Shown one piece after another: positions 24,323 to 36,120 of a stretch of 64,000 bases of DNA. Location of the stretch: NCBI RefSeq assembly GCF_014898055.3, contig NW_023601433.1:48293876-48357875 (forward strand), written 5' to 3'. Position 1 is the first letter of the stretch. Every line of letters starts with the position of its first letter. The position numbers and the translations under genes are program-made. The notes under the pieces were generated by a model. The model was not told the DNA's origin. It ran no database searches and worked only from the letters and a program-made list of their open reading frames with translations. Source of the DNA: Talpa occidentalis (taxonomy: Eukaryota; Chordata; Mammalia; Eulipotyphla; Talpidae).

Positions 24323-24569
24323 TGGCAATGAAACATTTTTATCTGAAGAACTGTTTCCTTGAATACTCTTTCCCTACCCATCCATTAAGAACACTGAACA
24401 CATTCTGCTACACCAGAAAAGGTCATTCTTTTTGTTCCAGAATTCACTAGAAACCCTGAGCAGGAAATAATGACACCCTGCTCTGTGAAGTTACTCTCTC
24501 CTGAGCTCATACCTGTTACTGCACATAAATCATCAAACTATAGTGATTTATTTGCATGACTCACGCCTA

Positions 24570-24680
24570 CCAGACTAGGCATCTCTTAAGGTTAGGTTTG
24601 AGTTTTATTCATTTCATTGTCACCAACATTGAACACAGTGTACGGGATTAAGTGTTCAACAAACATTTTGTTGATAATTG
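24570..24680 (+). mobile_element. L2-like 3' end
   Basis: The segment has the L2 terminal order: AGACTAGGCATCTCTTAAGG, then CATTGTCACCAACATTGAAC, and AAGTGTTCAACAAACATTTT near 24650-24669 (equivalent to the CTCAATAAATATTTGTTGA end). It is ancient and diverged. Confidence 0.65.
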
Positions 24681-24804
24681 CTTTTAATATGATAATTAAT
24701 TGGTTAATATTTATGAATATTATCTCCCAAGACTGCCCCTTGCTTTAGGGAATTGATTGCATGTATTTGAAAGGACAGAAGTTGCCATTAGAAGCATTGA
24801 GTTA

Positions 24805-25076
24805 GGGCCTCCCCGGTGGCGCAGCAGTTTAGCACTGGGCTGCAAAGCTGCCCGCAGCCTCTGCAGCACCGGTTCGATCCTAGGCCGCCAGCAAGCATCC
24901 CACCCAGCGAGGGTCCCACATGCTGCGCAGACCTCCTCTGCGGCGCCCGCTGCTTCCCTCAGCAGTGTCCTCTGTCTGTCTGCCTGTTCTGCTCCCGGCT
25001 CTGGCTCTGGTGGATTCTCTCACCCCCCCGGGCTTTTGACTGTACCCAGTGCTTGTATAAATAAATAAATAAATCT
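24805..25076 (+). mobile_element. tRNA-derived SINE, copy 11 (young tier)
   Basis: Complete copy: A box TGGCGCAGCAG at 24817-24827, B box GGTTCGATCCT at 24871-24881. The tail is ATAAATAAATAAATAAATCT. The TSD is 17 bp, ttagaagcattgagtta, at 24788-24804 and 25077-25093, and is identical on both sides. A 12-bp duplication-like extension (AAGCATCCCACCCAGCGAGG, about 24893-24912) distinguishes it from the other copies. Confidence 0.97.
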
Positions 25077-25109
25077 TTAGAAGCATTGAGTTATTAGAAT
25101 TCATAGAAA

Positions 25110-25575
25110 TATGAATGTATCTAAAAAAAATAGTCCTTAGTAGCTTGAAGCCATAATGCTAAGTGAAATAAGTCAGAAGGAGAAAGATAAATATGGTGTC
25201 ACTAATGTGTGGAAAATAAAGTAACTAAATTAATAGTCAGATAAAGACAAACTTGAAAAGTAATCCTTGATAGCTGACTACTGAACTGGAGAACCAAGGA
25301 GGAGAGAGGTGAGGGAGGGGTAGAAGAAGGAGGGAAGGAAGCACAACGGTCTATGGTGGTGAAATATGGGTGAGTGGGGTGTTGGGTGCACTATGGTGGT
25401 AGTACCTGATGGAGGTCTCCCTCAATTAAAAATTAATTAATTTAATATATATATTTATCTATGTATAATCCAGTGCTCTGGTGGTGACATATATCTGAGG
25501 AAGTGTGAAACTGTTCCCCTAAATTATACACAGCATAGTAAACTGATAACCTCAATATTAAAAAAGTCCCTTATG
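25110..25575 (+). mobile_element. LINE-1 3' end
   Basis: Reads as ORF2 C-terminus (AAGTGAAATAAGTCAGAAGG, 25162-25181) followed by a 3' UTR. The UTR has the purine-rich GGAGAACCAAGGAGGAGAGA segment, a CTATGGTGGT segment (about 25352-25361 and again about 25392-25401), and a CCTCAATATT end. An AT-rich expansion (25425-25470) interrupts the UTR. It is 5'-truncated; I found no TSD. Confidence 0.75.
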
Positions 25576-25899
25576 AAAAAAGTAAATATATGATATATAA
25601 TTAGTAACATTTACATAAATTGAAATATATGCACACAAATTAATAATCATTTTTCAAGAACACGTACAAAAATAAACACATATCAAACACACTGAAATTT
25701 TTCACTATGAAAAGAGTAATAGAAACAGGATATAGGAATTTTTTTAAAGAATAAAAATAAAGTAAGACAGAGGCATAATCAAAGATGATAATGTGCTTTG
25801 ATTTTAAGATAAAGAATAGCAAAAGGGGTGAGCTTTAATATACAAAGGTTTAGGTCCCTATTGCAGCTCTTATTTGTTAGTGAATTAACAGTAAGAAAG

Positions 25900-26050
25900 A
25901 TACTCAAATCTTCTTGTACTTTAGTTTCCCTATTTATAAAAGTGGGATATTATTTTAAACCTCCTAGGATTATCTAAAATTAAATTACAAAATGTATGTA
26001 GAGCACATGTCATAGAGTAACTAAAAAAATGTTCATATAAATTAATTCCT
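25900..26050 (-). mobile_element. MIR SINE fragment
   Basis: The reverse-complement MIR core is recognisable: TTTAGTTTCCCTATTTATAA (25920-25939), then GGGATATTATTTTAAACCTC and a GTAGAGCACATGTCATAGAG segment. It is old and diverged. Confidence 0.65.
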
Positions 26051-26607
26051 TTACAGTCTCCCTGCCTGTATTCGCCTATGCGTTCTTCCAGTTCAGATTT
26101 ACCCATTACTACCAAATTTATCTCTCAAAAACATTATGCTATTATACTACCCTTTCTATTATCTCCTGCTTCCTATAGTACCTATTGCCAAATTTATTGG
26201 GAATTGAGTGGGTAATGGTAGCAAGCTAGATGTGTTAGAAATAATGTCTTAAATCTTGTTATCTATGAGTTTAATATAATAGGGGAGAGGTGACTAAGAT
26301 GACACAAGAGAAAAGGAAAGAACTAAGAAGAACTCAAGATGTACAATAGAGCTAGACCATGGAGTTGGCTACTAGAACACCAGTCCCTCTGTTCAGAATA
26401 ATGTGAAAAGTAGCCTCCCTGAGATCCAGATCCATTGGTCAATGCTCAGCAACTCAACTTAACAAATGGCTTTCATAAATGATGTCAAATTCAAGTGAAT
26501 TGAACGAAAATGTCAGCTTATACAATCATTCAGAAGAGTGGACACTGGTACTTGACTCATATCTACAAATTTGTACTTCACATTTTGAGTTTCCCTCTGT
26601 CTTTTTC

Positions 26608-26671
26608 TTAACCCATTGAAGTTTTTTTTTGTTTTTTTTTTTGTTTTTTTTTTTAACCCATTGAAGTTTTT
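26608..26671 (-). mobile_element. Poly(A)-only retro-insertion with TSD
   Basis: A 19-bp direct repeat, ttaacccattgaagttttt, occurs at 26608-26626 and 26653-26671. Between them are 26 bases of T interrupted by two G residues (26631, 26643). This is what L1-type target-primed insertion gives when only a poly(A) tail on the minus strand is copied and no element body survives. The alternative is local duplication with T-run expansion. Confidence 0.75.
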
Positions 26672-29175
26672 AATGATGTTGTCTTGGAAAAGTCACAACT
26701 ACTCTTTGTAAAATGTCAGTGTTTGATTAGAACTTCCTTCAATTGAAATCTTAACATGGAAACCCTATTAGTAACAGAAAAAAAATATATATATATATAG
26801 ATCTGTTATGACTGATGTTGGGGAGAATCTGGGATACCCATTTTCTTGTATTTGCTCCATTTCCATTCTTTTTTTAATTGATTGATTTTTTTCTTACATC
26901 AGTGTAGTCCCCATAATTGTCCTGCCACCTTCTCACCCATTCTTTTTGAGCTGAGTTTGAAAATCACAGGATGAAACCATCCCAAAGGGTCTCAGATCCC
27001 TATCAGTTAGTGACCTTAGGAATTCAAGAAACGACATCCTCTTTTCTTCGGTCACCTTTCCACTAGGCTAGCTTTCAAGATTGTACAAATTGCTTATAGG
27101 TATCTTGGAAATAGTAAAAGACTCACAACCTCCCGGAGATTCATGATGATCAAATAAAATAACATTAATCAAAGGATTTGCCCATTGTCAATCTTAGCAT
27201 AATTGCATAATGGTATTATTCATATTTAAATGAGATTGTTGTTTTTGCTATTTTTATTACTACTTAGAGGTAGTTACAATAATTTTACCTAAAGATGAGG
27301 AAATGGAGGTTCAAGGGAGTTAAATAAGTGGCTAAAATCAGACTAATCATGATTAACAGAAAAGCACATTCTAACTGGAAATCTTTCTTAACTCCAAATT
27401 CTATGTCATTTTCAGGACACCTTGATGGCTCATGTTGAATATTGAAAGACTACCTGATAGGAAAGAAAAAGATGACTTTTGAAAAATATATTTAAACTGT
27501 AATTTACTATTTTCTGCAGAACAACTCATGTCTCCGAAAAGCTTGAAGTCAAACTTGTTTAATCCTCAGAACCACCATTAGATTGATGGGATAAAGTCTT
27601 TCATGAACTTGAGCTGTAATAAAAGTTGTCAGAAGGAAACAAAATCCCACCAGTGGGATTCACCATAATCAGGGACTACTGTTTCTGGCATGTGTAGACT
27701 CTATTTCTCCTCTTCAAAACCATCCACTCAAGGTGATGATTTGACACAACTCTAGGCTTGGTTTCTAGTTCTCCAAGAACATCCCAATAAACTTGACCTT
27801 TGTTTCCTCTAGATCTCAGACTAGTAGCTCTCATAGTACAGATTAGACCTGTACATATTCTCATGCTTACTCAGTGTTTTCTGTTGTCAAATTTGTGTAG
27901 CTGTTTCTGATTCTGCCAGCTCAGGTCTTTTCAGTAACAACAGCTGTGTCATTGATGATGCCGACATTGCTAAGATGACTTTACTTGTTCAAAATCATGC
28001 AGACAGTGAAAAATTCATGAACCCAAATCCAGCTATCTCTCCCCACACAACTTTTGGAGAAAACATTAAAAATTGTCCTGCATCTTACTCTAGCACCACC
28101 TGATCCCATTAGTGACATATGGGCTGTATAAAATATAACAATTTCCTTCACAGGAAGCCATTTGATTCTCATATAATCAAACACTAAACATGTGGTGTTT
28201 GATGTCCTCCCAATCAATATGGACTGTAGGGGAAATGCAACGTGGTAATCTGTTTGGCTTTTAGAAATGTCTACATGAGGGGTGAAAGGGAGAAGGTATT
28301 GACATTTATTCATTGTTGTACCTTTGAATTTCTTTTCTTTTGTGAGGCTTTTAAAATAATTAATCAGGCAGCGAATGAGTCTCCTTTTTCTTCCCTACTC
28401 TCTACTTGTTCCATAGCCACCAATGCAACCTCAAAGACCTCTATTCAGAGAAAAGAACTCAGAAACATCGAGAAGGGTATGCTTTGGAAGAGAATGTCAA
28501 TGCGTGGGCTCACATGGGGTTCTATGTTCAGTAAATTCATTTCCATCTATGGTTTCATTCTTGCTCTCAATACTTTAAAAAGGAGCAGACATGATTTCAG
28601 TATAATTCATTTGGTAACTTGCATTTGGTAACTTAGTAGTAAAAATTAAATAACTAAGCTTTTCTTCAATAAAAGTTGAGCCCAATATCATTGTGTGATT
28701 TCCATTTAGAGTTTTTATTAACTACTCTGATTTAGCCCAAAATTAATACAAAATAAACCTACTACTCTCCAAAGTTTAAATCTTGCATTGTTTTTTAAAA
28801 TCGTGGTTTTTATTTCAAATCAGTGTAGACTCTGCAAATAAAATTTTAGAATATAAACAGAGGTCTATGAAGCATTATTGTACATGTTTGTATGAAGAAT
28901 TTACTAGGTCATAAAAGTTTAATTTACTTAGACTCAATTTTTTCTGAAAAGAAAACTACTAACTTGCTTCGAGAATCACATTCATTCACTTAAGGAATTT
29001 ATAGTGTGTCCCTAGGATGTGGCAAGTGTTGTGCTTAGCACCATGTAAGACAGATGTGTGCATGTGTGTGTATACACATATACATACATATATTAAATTT
29101 CTAACATTAAGAGGTACATACTAGAAGTTTGATAGAAATTATTTGAAAAAGAGGAGGATATAAAAATACATGTCA
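26672..29175. other. Non-coding stretch with ancient repeat traces
   Basis: An (AT)n tract lies at 26786-26803. A MIR-like core in + orientation is traceable at 27240-27370 (TTACCTAAAGATGAGGAAAT at 27286-27305). Possible MIR debris lies at 27960-28030. A 129-codon frame at 28242-28631 and a 110-codon antisense frame at 27981-28313 show no domains and are treated as chance. The TATACACATATACATACATA stretch near 29070 is low complexity. Confidence 0.45.
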
Positions 29176-29440
29176 GGGCCTCCCTGGTGGTGCAGGGGAC
29201 CAGCGCTGGGCTGCAAAGCTGCCTGCAGCCTCTGCAACACCAGTTCCATCCCTGGCCACCGGTGAGGGTCCCACATGGCAGGTGGACCTCTCCTGCCAGG
29301 CCCGCTGCTCCCCTCAGCAGTGTTCTTTGTTGGTCTGCCTGTTTTGCTCCCCTCTCTGGCTCTGGTGAATTCTCTCACCCTCCCGCACTTCTGACTGTAC
29401 CCAGAAGTATAAACAAACAAACAAATAAATAAATCAGAAA
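29176..29440 (+). mobile_element. tRNA-derived SINE, copy 12
   Basis: The head GGGCCTCCCTGGTGGTGCAG is followed by a small internal deletion (GGGGACCAGCGCTGGG). The B box is diverged (AGTTCCATCCC) and the tail is ACAAACAAACAAATAAATAA. No duplication could be identified at the expected positions, so the edges are set by family similarity alone. Confidence 0.88.
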
Positions 29441-31087
29441 ATCCCATTTTTATAAGCAAGATATATGCTGAATTTCTTCTGCCCCACTTTGGTGATTCGT
29501 GAAACTTATTTATAAAATAAATATTTGTCCTGTGTTTAAGCCCTAGTGAAGATACAATAATGGGTAATCCATAATCCCTTCCATCAGAGTTTACAATCTA
29601 ACAGTCATTTTGATAATTAAGTGCTTTAAAAGGAAAGGAGATAGTGCTCTGTCATCCCAAAGCAAGAATGGGTAGTTCTAATAATACCAATTAGGGGACC
29701 AAAACAAAACAAAACAAAAAACCCAAGCAACATGTTGGCTAGATTTTGTAGAAAGGGGATGATGTTAAAAGATTGATAATTGGCTTTTGAGAGACAGGCT
29801 CAATTTAGAAGAAAAATAGACCAGAAGGAGTCAATTCTAGTTCCTGGGTCAAGAATTGACTGACTTGGACAGATGATTCAGAATGAAAGGAATGGCCTCT
29901 GTTCAAAACCAGATACTTATCAGTACTTGATACCTAAATGTTCTTACCAATAGGAAATTGGTAACACACACCTGGCTATAAAGTGAAACCTGGCCCCCAA
30001 ATGATGTTTAGACATGGAAGACTGAATCTCAGAAGCAGGCACAATGATACATACCCAGTCTGCCTTCCCACCCATAGATGCCACATTTCCCCAGCAGCAT
30101 TAGTTCCCCTGCTCAGAACACAAAATGATTAAGTCATTATTGAAAATAACTGGAACAACCAATTCAGACACTTAATGATTGTCATCCTACACCTTTTCAA
30201 TTTGCAGAATATAGACAAAATAACAAGTACATCAGAGATGAGGTAAGTGAGAAATTGACATCATAAACTTAGACTTTAAGATTGTACCTTAGTGTCACAT
30301 TTAAACTTCAGCATTAGAGATCATCTATCGATTCATAGTAAAACAATAAGACACAGTATTCCTTTTAAAAGCTGGATTGAAAACATTTTCATGAACTAGT
30401 AGATTTGCAATGGAAACTATGACAAAGCACTGTCCTAAAAACCCATGAATCACATAGAAAAGAAACTCATAAGACCACAGGAACTCAGGGCATAATTATT
30501 ACCAAGGGGATATCTGTAATTGATTATGGGATTCTCCTGTGAATTCTCTATTTGGGAGTATCTATGATATTGGTGATTCAGTACTAGAGGGTAAAGGTTA
30601 TCTATTCTTCAATATTGCCTAACATCATCCAGGACCACATCTGCCTATGTAAGAAACTGTGCTATTCACATTACTGAAACTAATTTGTAAGTGGGATTCT
30701 ATGCTGCCAGTGCTTCACTGGCCCACTCTTATTCTCTTGAGTGGCTATTGAATAGGATACTCTACACACTAAAATGAGGTGGAGTCAGGGCATTCCAATA
30801 ACTTAACTTAGGATTTCTATAGCACTTGACATGTATTAGTAAACTAATTTAATCTGTAGGATAAAATAAAATTGTTTTATGGATATCTACCATCGAAAAA
30901 ATCTCTATTTCCTTTTGTAAATAACAGTAATTTTTTATAATCTCATTTAGACTACTTTTCTATGAAAAGAGATAATTTCACAATATCTTTGGATTCTCAA
31001 TCAGTAGAGTAATGAGGGTAACAAATCTTTATAAACCATCTCAATTCAATTCAAGAATAATCTCATCCAACCTAACAGGCAGCATGA
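29441..31087. other. Non-coding stretch, nothing recognised
   Basis: An AAAAC-type tract lies at 29700-29721. The rest is AT-rich without open frames or families I can name. Confidence 0.45.
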
Positions 31088-31585
31088 AGAGGTGTAGGGT
31101 AAGTAAAGTATTGGGCTTTTCTGCCCTCCCACCATTAGGATTGATGACCGGATCCCTGTGGTCCTGAATGCATGCTTGATGGCGGGCACCTGGAGTGGGG
31201 TGTGGGCATGCATAGGTGGGTATGCCTGGGCTGAGAGACTGGGCTTATAAGGGCAGTATCATGGGGACACCAGCAGAGCAGAGAGAGAGACCTGAAGACA
31301 ACCAGCAGAGAAGCAGAGGCCACAAGTGAAAACTGAAGAGCCCAGGAAGAGTGAAGACTTGCTGGGGACTGGGAGGCCTGCCAGCCTCCTGGCCCCCCAG
31401 CACCCCTGCCTGCCATGTACCTGGTAATCCTACTAAAAGCCTGCAAAAGCCACTGAGGGCTCCAGGACTCCTCCTTTACCCCATCTGCTCGAATCATAGA
31501 TACACTGCACCCTGCTCTTCCTGCCACTACAAGAGGAAAGAAAATCTTTTCCCTGAGGCCCTGGGGGAAACAAAAAAAAAAAAAG
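31088..31585 (+). other. GC-rich unclassified element ending in poly(A)
   Basis: The G+C-rich segment contrasts with AT-rich flanks. It contains a TATA-like GGGCTTATAAGGGCAG at 31231-31246, about 30 bp upstream of an ACACCAGCAGAGCAG region, and ends in a 12-13 A run at 31571-31583. That layout would suit a retroelement or retrocopy including its own promoter. I found no flanking duplication and no AATAAA. A 156-codon antisense frame (31135-31605) is low-complexity Ser/Pro-rich and unconvincing. Confidence 0.35.
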
Positions 31586-31864
31586 CAAGTCAGGATTTTT
31601 AGCACCAGTTGTACTGAAATTTTTTATATGGTCTTTTAGAAAAGATTCCCATTTTTCCAGTTTCTTCATCTATAGGAGGATTATATCTGCTGACTCTAAA
31701 TTGACATTTAGAAATTTGGGAGATTTAATGTAGTTGGTCTCATTTTCAAAATATCTTCTCTATTTTGCTTTCTACCCTAATTCAACCAATGCTGTATGAC
31801 TCACCCAGGTTGTCTCACCAATAACCTAGAAGACATCCCCTGTATTTTCTGGGGAAAAATGTAT

Positions 31865-32060
31865 TGAAATAATTTTATCTTATAATATGACACAGGTTTC
31901 AGGTGTACAACATTATAAATATGTGTATGTACTATATTTTGCTCACCACCAAAAGTCTAGTTTTCATCCATCAACATACAACTGACCCCTTTAATCTTCC
32001 TTACCCACTGCCTCTTCTCACTTCCCTTCTGAAAACCTTTTTTCACAACCTATATTGAAT
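31865..32060 (-). mobile_element. LINE-1 3' UTR fragment, antisense
   Basis: The + strand shows the reverse complement of an L1MA/L1MB-type 3' UTR: TTTCAGGTGTACAACATTAT (31897-31916), then CACCAAAAGTCTAGTTTTCA and the CATCCATCAACATACAACTG segment. It is old and both ends are eroded. Confidence 0.7.
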
Positions 32061-32169
32061 ACATCAGTAAGTGCACTGAGTCCTAATTACTAAACATATC
32101 CTGAGTTTGACTTCTTCTCACTGCTGTAATTGTATTCCAAGACACCTCACTTTCTCTTCTCTCCTAATT

Positions 32170-32640
32170 TATTTGCTATTCCCTTGTTTGCTCTTATAAA
32201 GTTTATTTCCTACACAGCATCCAGAGTGATCTTTTTAAAGCATATTAAATCCTGTCCCTTCCCAGAAAAAAAAAACACATGCACAGGTTTCCCTTCAGTC
32301 CTAGAATACCTTGTGAAATCCTTACCACAGTCTGCAAAGACCTAGTTGGCTTGTTCCTGGTTATCTCACCAACTATGTCCACATATTCCCTTTGCTGATT
32401 GCCTTCCAGAAGCACTGATCTCCATTCCCATTCAGGATCTTTGTACAGGCTGCTCCACTGACTGAAATACTCTTCCAAACACACATGACCTCCCTAATTA
32501 ACTGTGCAGGACTTTGTTTGAATGTCACCTCCTCAGAGATACTCATCCTGACCTCCATATCTGAAATAACTCTCCAGTTATCCCATCCCCATCTTCATTA
32601 TTCTTAGTACCTCTTATCACCAGTGTTAGACTGATTTTAT
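32170..32640 (+). mobile_element. L2 LINE fragment
   Basis: Strong motif order for the L2 3' region. AGTTGGCTTGTTCCTGGTTA is followed by ATCTTTGTACAGGCTGCTCC (32438-32457), then CTGAAATACTCTTCCAAACA, and TTTGAATGTCACCTCCTCAG (32517-32536), followed by a GAGATACTCATCCTGACCTC segment. The translated debris is too broken to be coding. Confidence 0.85.
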
Positions 32641-33687
32641 AATAGTCTCCAATGAGTCTTGGCTTCTCATGTCCACATCCGTAGGTAATTCCCTCCTACA
32701 TTTTCTCTAAGCTCATAAGACATGAGAAACTAAGATGCACCTGAAAAGTGTTTGCTCTTTGATACTTGTTTCCATGGAACAGTAAGAGCCTGTGGACTGA
32801 GGGGCCTGGCAAGCCCAGGTATGCCAGTTGAGTGAAACCTTCAGCTGATCTTCCAGTTTAAAACAGCCACACAAGTGAGACCAGGGGAGACCTGCAAGGG
32901 AGGACTATTTTACCTCAATAAAACAAAAAGAAAATGGAAGTTTTATCCTTGGAATCACATGGATGCTGGGATTTAAACATCTGAAAGTAAGGAGTGATTT
33001 GACAATGCGGTTCAGAGTAGAATCATTCTGATTCATCAGGATTACTGGAAGAGAAGAAAAAGATGGCAGGGTGGCAAGCAAGAAGATCTCTACAATTGGC
33101 TGAATGAAAGATAAGGAGACTTCTCTTCAGGTAAGCTGATGTAACAAAGGGACCCAAGCCTACCAAAACTCAACACAAGAGGTATTACCCCAAGCAGTGG
33201 GTCATGACTTGGTGAATGGTTCCTCCCCAAAGTCATTCAGAGGCTCTTCTCTTTGCATCTCCAGGACCACCCAGCCTTAGCAGCAGCAGCCAGCCAGCAG
33301 AAGATGAAAGATCACGGAGGACCATTGAGAGGAGTGATTTTAATCACCAAAACTAGAAGATCACATGACATTTCTGTTCTCTTTCCTTTAGCATGGCATG
33401 ACTGACATGGTGGAGCCTGAGACAACCATGCAATCCTTTCAGTGCCCAGGAAATAAGAGAATGGACTTTGGATTATGACTGAAGTTTCTGCTATAAGACA
33501 TGAGCTGAGAAAGCAGCAAAGAGGGGCACAGAATCAGGAGACATATAAAGTATAATCACAGAATGCAGAGAATATTTGGAAAGAATTAGAAAAGGAAAGA
33601 GAAAACTTTTGAGATGAGATGAGCCTTGAATTTAAAATGCTACTAATAACATACAACATTTTTAGAGAGCAACTTCATGTATCAAAA
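32641..33687. other. Non-coding stretch, possible old MaLR debris
   Basis: No gene is seen. The layout of 32640-32940 (ending CCTCAATAAAAC) and 33190-33420 recalls internal or LTR pieces of old mammalian retroviral-like repeats, but no diagnostic end is visible. Confidence 0.3.
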
Positions 33688-33701
33688 TTTCCAATGGGAG
33701 A

Positions 33702-33974
33702 GGGCCTCCCCAGTGGCGCAGTGGTTGAGCGCTGGGTTGCGAAGCTGCCCACAGCCTCTGCAGCACCGGTTCTATCCCCGGCCACCGGGCGAGGGTCCCA
33801 CATGGTGCGCAGACCTCTCCTGCTTCCCGCTGCTCCCCTCAGCAGTGTACTTCGTCAGTCTGCCTGCTCTGCCTTCCCCTCTGTCTCCGGTGAATTCTCT
33901 CACCCTCCCACGCTTCTGACTGTACCCAGTGCTTGAATAAATAAATAAATAAATAAATAAATCTTTAAAAAAAT
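33702..33974 (+). mobile_element. tRNA-derived SINE, copy 13 (young tier)
   Basis: Complete copy with A box TGGCGCAGTGG at 33714-33724, a B box altered to GGTTCTATCCC, and an (ATAA)n-expanded tail before TCTTT. The TSD is 14 bp, tttccaatgggaga, at 33688-33701 and 33975-33988, and is identical on both sides. Confidence 0.96.
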
Positions 33975-33988
33975 TTTCCAATGGGAGA

Positions 33989-35134
33989 ATACCTTTCACA
34001 CAAACATTTTGCTCTAAGAATTTATCCTATAGATTAAATTGACTGTATATATGCCGTTCACTGTGGTATTGTTTACATTAGTCAAAAGAAGACTACCTAA
34101 ATGTTCTTCAAGATGATACACTATGATATAAAATAGTCATAAAAGCAACCATAAAAAATTGCAAGATTGATCTATAAAAATATGTCTAACTTGTACTGTC
34201 ACATTTATGAAGAAAGCTACAGAATGATATATACAACTGTATATTGGAATAAAAATATATTTATGCATATTCATTGAAGAACGATTCTAAAAGTATATAC
34301 CAAAAAACATTAAGTGACTATTTTGAGGACTATATATTATTCAAATTTCTTTTTACGGATTATCTATTTTCACTAAGGTAGTCGGATAAATGTATAATTT
34401 GGGGGTTTTACTATTTAATTGTTTTTCTATTTAATTATTTCTTTTTTTAGCCTCTACAAAGCCATGTGCCTATTTACACTTAGGGGCCAAGTTCAGGAAG
34501 TAATTGTGTACCTGTGCAGGTGCAAATATGTTTTCTTTTTGTTTTTCCTCCAAATTACTTTGTAACATCAGCAGTTTTACCATTTTAGAAAAAATAGAGG
34601 CTAAGAGAAGCTGATGTGATATCCTAAGATCAAATACCTAAAGGCTTTTTACTACCATGAAAAACACAGGAAGACCTTCCACTGCCACCCTTCTGTGCTG
34701 CACATGCCTCCCACAGGCAGATATGAGTGGTGGATGGCGAGACAAGAGAGTAAGTGGAATGGACAGGGAAAGACAGTTGTAAGCAAAAATAAAGAGGCCA
34801 GTGGCTCTGTTCCAAAGGACATATGGAATATCAATGAAAACCACTCCTTCATCTATTTTCATTTTGCCCAATTCTTTTTCCCCTTTTCTTAATTCCTCCT
34901 TCCCTTTTGATTTTTCTAATTTTTTTTATCTTCCTCTGTTTCTCAGTAAAAGAGGTAATGAAGAAAGAAGATGTGAACATCAAGTAGCCTTTGAGTTGTC
35001 TTCTATATTTTGCAAATGAAACCTTAGGATCTTTTCATTTGTGTTACCTTTGTTTTTATCTTTGTTTCTAATCACAAGTCCTGAGAGACATGAGCAATGC
35101 AACTTAAGAGCATTTGGTACCCTGCCTTCTAAAA
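33989..35134. other. Non-coding stretch, nothing firm
   Basis: 34040-34330 has L1-like flavour (AAATTGACTGTATATATG and GTCAAAAGAAGACTACCTAAATG-type pieces) and may be a highly decayed L1 fragment. A MIR-like trace lies at about 34575-34640. Several overlapping antisense frames at 34630-34871 are mutually incompatible and lack domains. Confidence 0.35.
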
Positions 35135-35144
35135 GAACACAGTC

Positions 35145-36120
35145 TAAAAAGCTTTTGTACAGTAAAAGAAGCTACCATTAAAATGAAGACACCCTACTGA
35201 ATGGGAGAAAATATTTGCACATCACATATCTAATATCCAAGATCTACAAAGAACTCATATTACTGAACAACAGAAACAAAACAATAAAATAATGGGCAGA
35301 TAATCTAAATAGGCACTTCTCCAAAGACATACAGATGGGTCAACAGGCACATGAAATGTTTATCATCACTTTTTGTAAGGAAAGTACATACTAAAATCAC
35401 AATGAGTTACCACCTCTCACCTATGCACATGACCCATGTCAAAAAGTACAGAAACCAGAGTTGGCAAGGATGTGAGTAAAATGAACCCTTATACACTGTT
35501 GGTGGGAATATAAATTGGTCTAGCCACTACAGAAAACAGTCTGGAAATTTTTCAGTCCAGCAGTTACATTCCTAGGTATCTACCCCCAATGTAATATGTG
35601 CTCTTCTGTTCATTGCAAAACTATTTACAGTCATCAAATTATAGAAAAAAAATCCAAGAGCTCAATAACAGATGAGTGCCTGAAAAGACATGATATTTAA
35701 ACAATAAAATATTACAATAGAATTTAAAAAAAAAAGATGAACTGTCGTCACTTGTGACAGTGCATATGGAACCAGAGAGGATTATCTTAAGCCGAATAAG
35801 TCAGAAGGAGAAAGACAAAGTACAAAATGATGTCAGTTATATGTGAAATACAGAGGGGGGAACAAAAGACAAAACAATATAGACAAAACCAAACCAAACT
35901 CTTGAAATCTGACTGTAAACTTGCATTTACCAGAAGTTGGGGGGAAGGTGGGAAGCAAAGTGGCAAGGAGGCCCAGTGGTCTTTGGTGGAAGACTACGGG
36001 TGCGTTGGTGGTTGGTGTGGTGTGGTGGCATACATCAAAAGAGGTTGGAACCTATATCTCTGAATTGTGTATCAATGCTACCTCAATACAATAATGTAAT
36101 TTAAAAAATAAGCAATAAAA
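35145..36120 (+). mobile_element. 5'-truncated LINE-1 with TSD
   Basis: It starts in the C-terminal third of ORF2 (ATGGGAGAAAATATTTGCAC, 35201-35220). It continues through the CCAAAGACATACAGATGG and HMK regions, the ACACTGTTGGTGGGAATATA segment (35495-35514), a GTCAGAAGGAGAAAGAC segment, and a purine-rich 3' UTR with GTGGTGTGGTGGCATACATC. It ends in CCTCAATACAATAATGTAAT plus an A-rich tail. The TSD gaacacagtc is at 35135-35144 and 36125-36134, extendable to 14 bp with one mismatch. ORF2 is broken. Confidence 0.93.

Noticed and set aside
24757..25068. 103-codon open frame with Arg/Ser/Pro-rich sequence, and similar frames at every SINE copy
   Set aside because: These are translations of the tRNA-derived SINE. 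The same peptide pieces recur at 11513, 12747, 13825, 29139, 33619 and 62554.
28242..28631. 129-codon + open frame and 110-codon antisense partner at 27981-28313
   Set aside because: No recognisable domain. The frames overlap on opposite strands and no promoter or splice context is visible.
31135..31605. 156-codon antisense open frame
   Set aside because: It lies in the GC-rich unclassified element, where stops are rare. It is Ser/Pro/His-rich low complexity and begins inside the complement of an A run.
34630..34892. Five overlapping open frames on both strands
   Set aside because: They are mutually incompatible and share no domain; it is a stop-poor patch by chance.
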